Assembly: GCA_023486985.1 (NCBI GenBank)
Contig: JAMDEM010000108.1
Span: forward strand, 1-5,533
DNA length: 5,533 nucleotides
DNA from: Bacillota bacterium
GTDB lineage: Bacteria; Vulcanimicrobiota; JAMDEM01
Direction of reading: 5' to 3'
Shown here piece by piece: positions 1 to 5,503 of this stretch (positions are counted from its first letter, which is position 1; each line of letters opens with the position of its first letter). The position numbers and the translations under genes were made by a program. Under the pieces are notes generated by a model, which made no database searches, was not told the origin of the DNA, and worked only from the letters and a program-made list of their open reading frames with translations.

Positions 1-25
1 TGGAAGTTAAAATAAACCAATTGGC

Positions 26-757
26 ATGCATGAACTGCTTTATCCACTCATGCAGGGCTATGATTCTGTATATCTTCATTCTGATGTTGAGCTTGGGGGG
101 ACGGACCAGAAATTTAATATTCTTGTTGGCAGAGACCTCCAGCGCATGTATGACCAGGAGCCGCAGGTTGTATTTTTAATGCCAATTCTTGAAGGCACAG
201 ACGGCGTGTTGAAGATGTCCAAGAGCTATGGAAATTATATCGGCATAACCGAGCCTGCTGCTCAAATGTACGGAAAAGTTATGTCAATTCCTGATTCCAT
301 TATCGGCAAGTATTTTGAGCTGGCTACTTATGTACCCATGGATGAAGTTAATAAGATGCTTGATGATGTGGAATCCGGCAGTGTTAATCCCATGGAAGTT
401 AAAATGAAACTTGCCAGGGAGATTGTTAAGATTTATCATTCTGCAGAAGCCGCCCAGGAAGCAGAGGAAGAATTTACGCGGGTGGTAAGAAAAAAGGAAC
501 TTCCTTCTGAAATTGAACGTATCCATGAGATTTCTAAGAATGATTTAAAGGATGGAAAAATCTGGATTGTAAAGCTTCTGATGGATGCCTGCAGCGAGAT
601 GGAAAGCAAGCGGGAGGCAAGGCGTCATATAGGACAGGGCTCCGTTTATTTTGACGGAAGCAAGGTAACGGATCCCAATATTGATGTGGAAGTAAAAGAC
701 GGGATGATACTAAAAGCCGGTCCTAGAGTTTTTGTAAAATTAAAAGTCAGGGATTGA
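26..757 (+). CDS. tyrS: Tyrosyl-tRNA synthetase, C-terminal part (5'-truncated)
   Basis: This cytoplasmic class I enzyme activates tyrosine with ATP and charges tRNA-Tyr. Visible here are the end of the Rossmann catalytic domain with the family block HELLYPLMQGYDS (residues 2-14), VELGGTDQKFN (21-31), the KMSKS ATP-binding loop at residues 63-67 (nt 212-226), and a C-terminal S4 RNA-binding domain at about 178-243 (RRHIGQGSVYFDG onward). Family members are about 400 residues, so roughly 155-165 N-terminal residues, including the HIGH motif, are missing. Met26 is therefore not the true start: residues N-K-P-I-G encoded at 11-25 also fit the family, and an in-frame TAA at 8-10 just upstream probably marks a sequence error or chimeric join. 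The stop overlaps the start of the HEAT-repeat gene (TTGA, 754-757). The family is certain; the left boundary is artificial. Confidence 0.95.
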   Translation: MHELLYPLMQGYDSVYLHSDVELGGTDQKFNILVGRDLQRMYDQEPQVVFLMPILEGTDGVLKMSKSYGNYIGITEPAAQMYGKVMSIPDSIIGKYFELATYVPMDEVNKMLDDVESGSVNPMEVKMKLAREIVKIYHSAEAAQEAEEEFTRVVRKKELPSEIERIHEISKNDLKDGKIWIVKLLMDACSEMESKREARRHIGQGSVYFDGSKVTDPNIDVEVKDGMILKAGPRVFVKLKVRD

Positions 758-2292
758 AATTGCTGGAAAATAATCTGTTTGAATCAATATTAGAAGACCT
801 CAGGGACTCCGATCCCAATATTAGATTGAGAGCCGTCCAGTCGCTAAGCAGGGTTGAACCTCAAAAAGCTATTGAAGGGTTAAAGCTTGCTTTAAAGGAC
901 AGGAACAGGAGTATTGGTTACAGGGCTGCAGAGGCGCTTGGCAGGATGACAAATCCGGAAGCAGAATTCGCCGTTATTTCACTTCTTAAAGGCAAAGACA
1001 GAAATGCAAGAATTAATGCCGCCATGGCTTTAAAGGATATGAAGAGCGAAGAAGCTGTTCTGGAAGTTATCAAACTTTTAAAAGATGATTACAGTTTTTA
1101 TCTTCCCTTACAGCAGGGTTTAAAGAATAATCAAAGCCCTGTAATTTTATCAGCCTTGATTGAAGGACTCAGGAATAAAAAAGTCCGCACGAGAAAATAT
1201 TTTGTCATGGCTCTTGGCGAGATGGAATTTGACGAGGCGGCCGATGTTCTTCTTGAAACATTAAATGAAAAAGACAGGATGCTCAGGGAAGGAGCCGTTC
1301 TTGCAATAAAATACGGCTCTTCCAAGATAAGATCCAGCCGGGCAGGGGACAGGCTTTTTCAGATTCTTAAAGAATTTCTTGAAAACCTCGGCAGTACAAA
1401 AGGTTTTCGCAAAAATGAATTGTATGAAAAGATACAGCATATTCTACTTGCCGCAGGCTTTATGAAGCTTCAGAATGCAGTGCCCCTTCTGGTGGGTTTG
1501 CTTGCATCCAGTGAAATAAGAAACTTAAAAATTCTTGCCGTTTTAACCATCGGTGAAATCGGGTCAGAATCTGCTGTTCCTATTTTGCTGAATATTATCA
1601 GCCAGAACAAGGATTCCTATATTGCCGAGGCTTCAGCCGAAGCCCTGAGAAAGATAAAGCCGTATTCTGCCGTTGACATCCTTCTTGAATTTTTGAGTTC
1701 GCCCGTGCCTTCTGTCAGGCTCAATGCTTTAAATGCGCTGGAATATGCAAAGACTCCTGAAGTTATTGAGGCAGTTGTAAAATGTCTCATTGATTCCGAC
1801 GTTCACTGCCGCCGATCGGCTGCAAGAATTCTGGGAGTGATGAAAACACAGTCGGCCGTATCATTTTTGCTTAAGGCGCTGGAAGATAAAGATAAATGGG
1901 TGGGCTGGAATGCCGCCTGGGCTCTTGGGCAGATAAAATCGGAACTTGCAACTGAAGGAGTTTTGAAACTTTCCGGCAGCATACAGCCTCTTGTCAGGAG
2001 GAACGCACTTGAAGCGCTTGGGCAGATGGCTCTAGATATATCAGGTGTAATGAACAGGCTTCTTGATGCCCTGAATGATGCAAATGTTTTAGTGGCAAGA
2101 AGCGCCTCCTGGGCTATAAGGCAGATAAATATGGAAAAAGCTGTAAACCTCCTTGCAACCCTTAAGAGAGACAGAAACCATGAAGTTTCAAGGCAGGCGG
2201 CAAATGCAATTAAGAGGCTTAAATTTAACCACGATGCTTATCTTCCTCATTTCCCCGTAAAAAGCAGTCCTCTTTACGGAGTATGGCCCTGA
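754..2292 (+). CDS. HEAT-repeat (PBS-lyase-like) protein, 512 aa
   Basis: The protein is almost wholly built of helical repeats of about 30 residues of the PBS-lyase HEAT type. Repeat signatures include AAEALGRM (58-65), FVMALGEMEFDEAADVL (150-166), SAARILGVM (355-363), NAAWALGQI (386-394), NALEALGQM (417-425) and SASWAIRQI (450-458). Repeats fill about 12-190 and 240-490, split by a less regular segment at about 191-238. A short tail follows, ending SSPLYGVWP. There is no signal peptide or membrane helix, so it is probably a cytoplasmic scaffold or binding protein; the fold does not reveal its partner or any enzyme activity. The proposed start is TTG 754, overlapping the tyrS stop (translational coupling). 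A second in-frame TTG at 760 is better spaced (about 7 nt) from AGGGA at 748-752 and may be the real start. A lyase function cannot be inferred from the repeats. Confidence 0.9.
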   Translation: MKLLENNLFESILEDLRDSDPNIRLRAVQSLSRVEPQKAIEGLKLALKDRNRSIGYRAAEALGRMTNPEAEFAVISLLKGKDRNARINAAMALKDMKSEEAVLEVIKLLKDDYSFYLPLQQGLKNNQSPVILSALIEGLRNKKVRTRKYFVMALGEMEFDEAADVLLETLNEKDRMLREGAVLAIKYGSSKIRSSRAGDRLFQILKEFLENLGSTKGFRKNELYEKIQHILLAAGFMKLQNAVPLLVGLLASSEIRNLKILAVLTIGEIGSESAVPILLNIISQNKDSYIAEASAEALRKIKPYSAVDILLEFLSSPVPSVRLNALNALEYAKTPEVIEAVVKCLIDSDVHCRRSAARILGVMKTQSAVSFLLKALEDKDKWVGWNAAWALGQIKSELATEGVLKLSGSIQPLVRRNALEALGQMALDISGVMNRLLDALNDANVLVARSASWAIRQINMEKAVNLLATLKRDRNHEVSRQAANAIKRLKFNHDAYLPHFPVKSSPLYGVWP

Positions 2293-2369
2293 GTGGTGGA
2301 ATTAATTGATGATTGAAAATATTTGCGGGTTTGATTCATCCCGGCCCGATAAGACACTAATTTTTCAGC

Positions 2370-2400
2370 CATCAATAATTGACTTACCTTGTTATTGATG
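2370..2400. promoter_or_regulatory. 9-bp inverted repeat, candidate operator
   Basis: CATCAATAA at 2370-2378 is repeated in perfect inverted form as TTATTGATG at 2392-2400, separated by 13 nt. The arms flank and overlap the -35 box and spacer of the promoter at 2379-2407, which is typical of a repressor site. A further ATTGATG half-site lies at 2305-2311. It could also form an AT-rich RNA hairpin, but it has no G+C-rich stem and no T tract directly after it, so a terminator is less likely. The regulator is unknown. Confidence 0.4.
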
Positions 2401-2407
2401 TTAGAAT
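2379..2407 (+). promoter_or_regulatory. Sigma70-like promoter of the small membrane protein gene
   Basis: TTGACT at 2379-2384 matches the -35 consensus in 5 of 6 positions and TAGAAT at 2402-2407 matches the -10 consensus in 5 of 6, with the optimal 17-nt spacer. Transcription would begin near 2413-2415, only 2-4 nt before the ATG at 2417, so the transcript would be leaderless or nearly so. No Shine-Dalgarno sequence is visible before that ATG, which agrees. Confidence 0.6.
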
Positions 2408-2416
2408 TTTTAAAGC

Positions 2417-2701
2417 ATGAATAATGAAGCTGAAGGCGCTGAAAAAATTTCACATCACATCCTTCCAACATCTGCTACAATGATTGGAGTCTGCATTACA
2501 GTAATTGCTCTTTTTTTGGCATTTAATATGGGATGGACAACAATTGCCGATGAAATTCTTGGTTTTGACGCATTTCTTTTTATCGCTGTAAGCTTGTTTT
2601 CATATATGTCCATAAAGAAAATCGGCATCAACAAATTGGAGAAGGCGGCTGATAATATCTTTTTTTCGGCTTGTTTGTTATGGTTATTGTGGGCGTTCTA
2701 A
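2417..2701 (+). CDS. Small membrane protein, probably frameshifted near its end
   Basis: The 94-residue protein has a short polar N-terminus and three predicted membrane helices at about 20-37, 48-65 and 79-94. The block HILPTSATMIGVCITVI (14-30), followed by an ADEILGFDAFLF-like second helix (44-55), resembles a conserved small inner-membrane protein that I recall from many bacteria and whose function is unknown to me. The conserved block begins at residue 14, so the ATG at 2417 is preferred to the internal ATG at 2480, although there is no ribosome binding site. At the 7-T run 2660-2666 the reading appears to slip: the -1 frame continues FFGLFVMVIVGVLILLNL and stops at 2716-2718, a longer and more regular last helix. 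The annotated ending is therefore probably an indel product. A cysteine-containing ending (SACLLWLLWAF) is what is read literally. Confidence 0.7.
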   Translation: MNNEAEGAEKISHHILPTSATMIGVCITVIALFLAFNMGWTTIADEILGFDAFLFIAVSLFSYMSIKKIGINKLEKAADNIFFSACLLWLLWAF

Positions 2702-2744
2702 TTCTTCTTAATTTATAAGATTCTAACGAGGTGGGTTTTTATAT

Positions 2745-3005
2745 ATGGAATCAGGAATCACATCCAGTGTGATACAGTTTATTCATCCTGAAGTTGAAGA
2801 AAAAATTCTAAAGAAATACAGTAAAAAGATAAATCCAGAGAGGGCTGATAACTTGGCTAAGAAAGGCAAGTCTTTGGGGAAGAAGAAAGAATCTAAAGAT
2901 GCAGTTTTAAAGGAACAACACCTGAGCGAAGTTACGAAAAAGGAAGAGTATGAAGAAGAAATTTCAAAGGCTGCCAAGAAGGAAATGGATATCTGGCTGC
3001 TTTAA
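2745..3005 (+). CDS. Hypothetical lysine/glutamate-rich protein, 86 aa
   Basis: I recognise no family. The start ATG is preceded by a purine-rich GAGGTGGG at 2728-2735, ending 9 nt before it, which supports real translation. The protein has about 21 percent lysine (18 of 86) and 14 glutamates, no cysteine, no signal peptide and no membrane segment. A short less charged N-terminus (1-15, SSVIQFIHPEVEEKIL) is followed by a charged, likely helical or disordered stretch (16-82), ending MDIWLL. It lies 43 nt after the small membrane protein gene (26 nt if that gene is read in its corrected frame), so both may share one transcript. Its stop codon overlaps the stop of the convergent glycosyltransferase gene (TTAA, 3002-3005). 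The composition could suit nucleic-acid or protein binding, but this is only a guess. Confidence 0.6.
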   Translation: MESGITSSVIQFIHPEVEEKILKKYSKKINPERADNLAKKGKSLGKKKESKDAVLKEQHLSEVTKKEEYEEEISKAAKKEMDIWLL

Positions 3006-4162
3006 TTTTTTGCTTTGCGGTGCTTTGTCTTTATGAGGTCTTCGTATATTTGAGCCAGTTTTTTGCTGGTGGAAATTATCGAATATTTGGCGGCGGTTTG
3101 TTTTGCATGGTGCCCCATTTTTTTCCTGAGGTCATTGTTTTCAATGAGTTTCAAAGTTTCAGATGCAAAATCTTCAATATTCAATTCTGTAAGGATGCCG
3201 TCAAGACCGGATGTTATAGTGTCCGATGAGCCTGAGGCGGCTACTGCCACCATGGGAAGCCCTGATGCCATAGCCTCAAGAATTGCCAGGGGTTTTACTT
3301 CAGTTACCGATGTCATAATAAAAATATCCGCCGCACCGTAATAGTATGGGATTTCATGATAGTCTATCCTGCCGGTGAAGATGACTTTTTTTCCAAGTCC
3401 TATTTCGCTTGCAAGATCTTTCAGAGCGTTTTCCTCGGGACCTTCTCCTACAATCATAAGCTTTACATTATGAGCCTTCTGGGTAATAATTTTAAAAGCA
3501 TGAAGCATGAAGGCAAGATTTTTTTCAAGCCCCAGTCTTCCCACATTTATTAGAACTGTATCATTATGCCCTATTGAATATTTTGTCCGTATCATATGCC
3601 TGTCCGGATTTTCAAAAGATGAAAGATCAATGGCGTTGGGCAGAACTTCCACTCTTTGTTTTATGCCGTAGCTTTTTAGAAGCTCCATTATTGAAGGCGC
3701 AGGAGTAATTATGCAATCGCATTTCTTTGTATAGTTTATCACCGAAAGTCTTGCCAGCATTTTTACTATATCCTGGTTGAATGGTATGTAATGCGAATAC
3801 TGCTCAAATTGAGTGTGGAAGGTATAAACCAGGGGTATTTTAAATTTTTTGGCGTAGCTTGCGCCAACTTCTCCCAAAATATAAGGGTGCTGAGTATGGA
3901 TAATTTCAAGTTTCATATCAGGAATTATCTTTGCTATCCTGTTTGACAGCGGGATAGCCAGGGGAAACTTGACTTTCTGGGTAATGCTTATTGAGCGGAA
4001 GCGGTAAACGTGAGATTCGTCGTCTTTATACCCGGGAAATCCAGGGGCAAAGACATAGACATTATGTCCCAGCTGGGTAAGACCCTGCTTGAATAAAAAG
4101 ATAGAATTTACCACACCGCTTATTATGGGCTTGTAGGCGTTGGTAAAAATGCCGACATTCAT
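3002..4162 (-). CDS. Family-4 glycosyltransferase (GT-B fold), 386 aa
   Basis: It is a retaining GT4-type enzyme transferring a sugar from an NDP-sugar to a lipid or glycan acceptor, probably at the inner face of the cytoplasmic membrane. The N-terminal acceptor domain starts MNVGIFTNAY with the loop SGVVNS (15-20), HTQHPY (89-94) and TFHT (114-117). The C-terminal donor domain shows GRLGLEKN (208-215, with the R209 and K214 expected to bind phosphate), VGEGPE (238-243) and the EX7E motif E288-E296 in TEVKPLAILEAMASGLP. Full length for the family. The closest known types include diacylglycerol glucosyltransferases and mannosyltransferases; the exact donor and acceptor cannot be read here. The ATG directly follows the gmhA stop (TGAATG), with AAGGAG at 4172-4177 9 nt upstream, so it is the last gene of the trxA-gmhA operon. 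Confidence 0.93.
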   Translation of the reverse strand: MNVGIFTNAYKPIISGVVNSIFLFKQGLTQLGHNVYVFAPGFPGYKDDESHVYRFRSISITQKVKFPLAIPLSNRIAKIIPDMKLEIIHTQHPYILGEVGASYAKKFKIPLVYTFHTQFEQYSHYIPFNQDIVKMLARLSVINYTKKCDCIITPAPSIMELLKSYGIKQRVEVLPNAIDLSSFENPDRHMIRTKYSIGHNDTVLINVGRLGLEKNLAFMLHAFKIITQKAHNVKLMIVGEGPEENALKDLASEIGLGKKVIFTGRIDYHEIPYYYGAADIFIMTSVTEVKPLAILEAMASGLPMVAVAASGSSDTITSGLDGILTELNIEDFASETLKLIENNDLRKKMGHHAKQTAAKYSIISTSKKLAQIYEDLIKTKHRKAKN

Positions 4163-4726
4163 TCAGGAAAGCTCCTTCTCGACCAGTTGGCAGATTATGT
4201 GCCCTATTACAATGTGAGATTCCTGAATTCTTGCTGTAACTTTTGAAGGAACATTAATGCAGATATCGGAAAGTGGTGCCATTGATCCGCCGTTTTCTCC
4301 CGTAAGAGAGATAATTTTAGCCCCGGCGGCTTTTGCTGTTTTTATGCCTTCAACAACATTGGAAGAGTTGCCCGATGTGCTGATGGCGATACATACATCG
4401 GTTTTATCCACTAAAGCTTCAAGCTGGCGCGAAAAGATAACATCAAAGGAATAATCGTTGCTTATTGATGTAAGAATGGAAGTATTGGTTGTAAGGGCTA
4501 GCGCCGGAAAAGCTTTTCTGTTTTTCTGGAACCTTCCTACAAGCTCAGCCGCAATATGCTGGGCATCGGCGGCGCTCCCGCCGTTTCCAAATGTTATGAC
4601 CCTGCCTCCGTGCTTTAAAGCGTCAATGATAATTTTTGCGGCAAGCTCTATGTGTCCGGCGATGCCTGCAAGTTTCTTTTTGACATCAATACTTTCTTCA
4701 ATAACGGAGATAATTTCTTCTTTCAA
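4163..4726 (-). CDS. gmhA: Sedoheptulose-7-phosphate isomerase (phosphoheptose isomerase)
   Basis: This cytoplasmic SIS-domain enzyme converts D-sedoheptulose 7-phosphate to D-glycero-D-manno-heptose 7-phosphate, the first step to the NDP-heptoses of the LPS core or S-layer and capsule glycans. The 187 residues are of normal length. They carry the sugar-phosphate loop GNGGSAADAQH (47-57), E61 in AAELVGRF, the second phosphate loop STSGNSSN (116-123), and Q168 and H176 in RIQESHIVIGH. H57, E61, Q168 and H176 are offset by exactly four from H61, E65, Q172 and H180 of the E. coli enzyme, so the active site looks intact. The start is TTG 4726 with an AGG about 5 nt upstream (weak site), 16 nt after the trxA stop. 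The gene abuts the glycosyltransferase gene, suggesting joint work on surface glycan synthesis. A paralogous SIS isomerase role is possible but less likely. Confidence 0.93.
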   Translation of the reverse strand: MKEEIISVIEESIDVKKKLAGIAGHIELAAKIIIDALKHGGRVITFGNGGSAADAQHIAAELVGRFQKNRKAFPALALTTNTSILTSISNDYSFDVIFSRQLEALVDKTDVCIAISTSGNSSNVVEGIKTAKAAGAKIISLTGENGGSMAPLSDICINVPSKVTARIQESHIVIGHIICQLVEKELS

Positions 4727-4742
4727 ATTTGCCTGCCTGTTG

Positions 4743-5066
4743 TTAAATATGTTTTTTCAGAAATTTCACCAGATCCTCTTCCGGTACATACCCTATAACT
4801 CTGTCAACTGTTTTTCCGTCCTTGAAGAGAAGAAGGCTGGGTATTCCTGTTATATGATAATCCATGGCGGTTTTCTGGTTGTCATCAGTATTAAGAGAAG
4901 TAAATTTAATCTTGTCGCTGTAGCTCTCCGCAACCTTATCCAGCACAGGCTTTACCATCTTACATGGACCGCACCATGGCGCCCAGAAATCCACAAGCAC
5001 TAATGTTCCAGCTTTTAAAACTTCCTGCTCAAAGTTTGATTCGTTTATTTCTAAAACTATGCTCAT
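4743..5066 (-). CDS. trxA: Thioredoxin
   Basis: This is a cytoplasmic protein-disulfide reductase, kept reduced by thioredoxin reductase. The 107 residues are a complete classical thioredoxin: the active site WCGPC lies at 31-35 (C32 and C35), the buried D26 precedes it in LVDFWAPW, and the cis-proline is P76 in TGIPSLLLF, all numbered as in E. coli Trx. No signal peptide. The ATG at 5066 is set by a good GGAGG (5073-5077) with 6-nt spacing. It is the first gene of the trxA-gmhA-glycosyltransferase operon and is divergent from the PabB/TrpE-like gene. The first 68 nt of the gene occur again, inverted, at the right edge of the window. Confidence 0.97.
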   Translation of the reverse strand: MSIVLEINESNFEQEVLKAGTLVLVDFWAPWCGPCKMVKPVLDKVAESYSDKIKFTSLNTDDNQKTAMDYHITGIPSLLLFKDGKTVDRVIGYVPEEDLVKFLKKHI

Positions 5067-5124
5067 AAAAATCCTCCAAACTTAATAAATTATATATTCT
5101 CTGGAATATTCGCCAAAAAGGATT
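4999..5124. repeat. Left arm of a 126-bp perfect inverted repeat
   Basis: This arm covers the first 68 nt of trxA, its ribosome binding site and its promoter. Every base is reverse-complementary to 5408-5533 (paired positions sum to 10532); pairing breaks at 5125/5407. It is taken as the native copy, because it belongs to an intact gene. Confidence 0.98.
5089..5116 (-). promoter_or_regulatory. Promoter of the trxA-gmhA-glycosyltransferase operon
   Basis: On the minus strand a perfect -10 box TATAAT (5094 to 5089) follows TTGGCG (5116 to 5111, 4 of 6 matches to the -35 consensus) with a 16-nt spacer. The start point would be near 5082, giving a leader of about 16 nt that contains the GGAGG at 5073-5077. 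No separate promoter is evident before gmhA or the glycosyltransferase gene. Confidence 0.55.
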
Positions 5125-5155
5125 GCTCACCTTTTATATTGAATGAATTCCTTCC

Positions 5156-5503
5156 ATGGATACGGTTATTAATAGCGGAAAGATTATTCCGGAAATAACG
5201 GAAATTGACACGAAAATGTCTCCGGCAGATATTTTTTCATCTCTCAGCAATAAGACTTATCCTTTTCTTTTGGAAAGCGGGATGGACAGGGGGAAGCTGG
5301 GAAGGTTTTCATTTCTTGGCTTTGCACCATTTATGGTTTTTACCGCTAAGAAAGATAATATCAAAATTCAGGATTTTAAACTCAGCCGGGAGGTTAATTA
5401 CAGGGGAAATCCTTTTTGGCGAATATTCCAGAGAATATATAATTTATTAAGTTTGGAGGATTTTTATGAGCATAGTTTTAGAAATAAACGAATCAAACTT
5501 TGA
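5156..5503 (+). CDS. PabB/TrpE-family chorismate-binding enzyme, N-terminal fragment with spurious 3' end
   Basis: The first 84-87 residues match the N-terminal domain of aminodeoxychorismate synthase component I (PabB) or anthranilate synthase component I (TrpE): PFLLESG (36-42), GRFSFLGFAPFMVFTAK (49-65), then a GNPF turn (84-87). PabB would aminate chorismate for folate, and TrpE would make anthranilate for tryptophan. The lack of a neighbouring glutaminase or trp gene leaves this open, with PabB slightly preferred. The catalytic C-terminal domain (family length about 450 residues) is absent. From residue 88 the frame reads the reverse complement of the trxA leader, so the ending up to 5503 is an artefact of the inverted repeat that begins at 5408. 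The ATG at 5156 is the first possible start after an in-frame TGA at 5144-5146; no clear ribosome binding site is present. A possible -10 box TATATT lies at 5135-5140. Confidence 0.75.
   Translation: MDTVINSGKIIPEITEIDTKMSPADIFSSLSNKTYPFLLESGMDRGKLGRFSFLGFAPFMVFTAKKDNIKIQDFKLSREVNYRGNPFWRIFQRIYNLLSLEDFYEHSFRNKRIKL

Noticed and set aside
1131..1325. Minus-strand open frame inside the HEAT gene
   Set aside because: It is a shadow of the opposite-strand coding region with no start signal or homology evidence.
754..2292. Phycobilisome linker or bilin lyase function for the HEAT protein
   Set aside because: Only the generic helical repeat is shared with PBS lyases; no bilin-related gene or motif is present.
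2326..2348. Possible rho-independent terminator after the HEAT gene (CGGG pairing with CCCG)
   Set aside because: The stem is only 4 bp, with alternative pairings, and the T run at 2361-2365 is 13 nt beyond it.
2480..2482. Internal ATG as start of the small membrane protein
   Set aside because: It would remove the HILPTSAT block just before it, which appears to be conserved in the family, and it has no ribosome binding site either.
4458..5003. A 181-codon open frame on the plus strand
   Set aside because: It lies wholly antisense to gmhA and trxA, whose motifs are unmistakable, and its translation has no recognisable domain.
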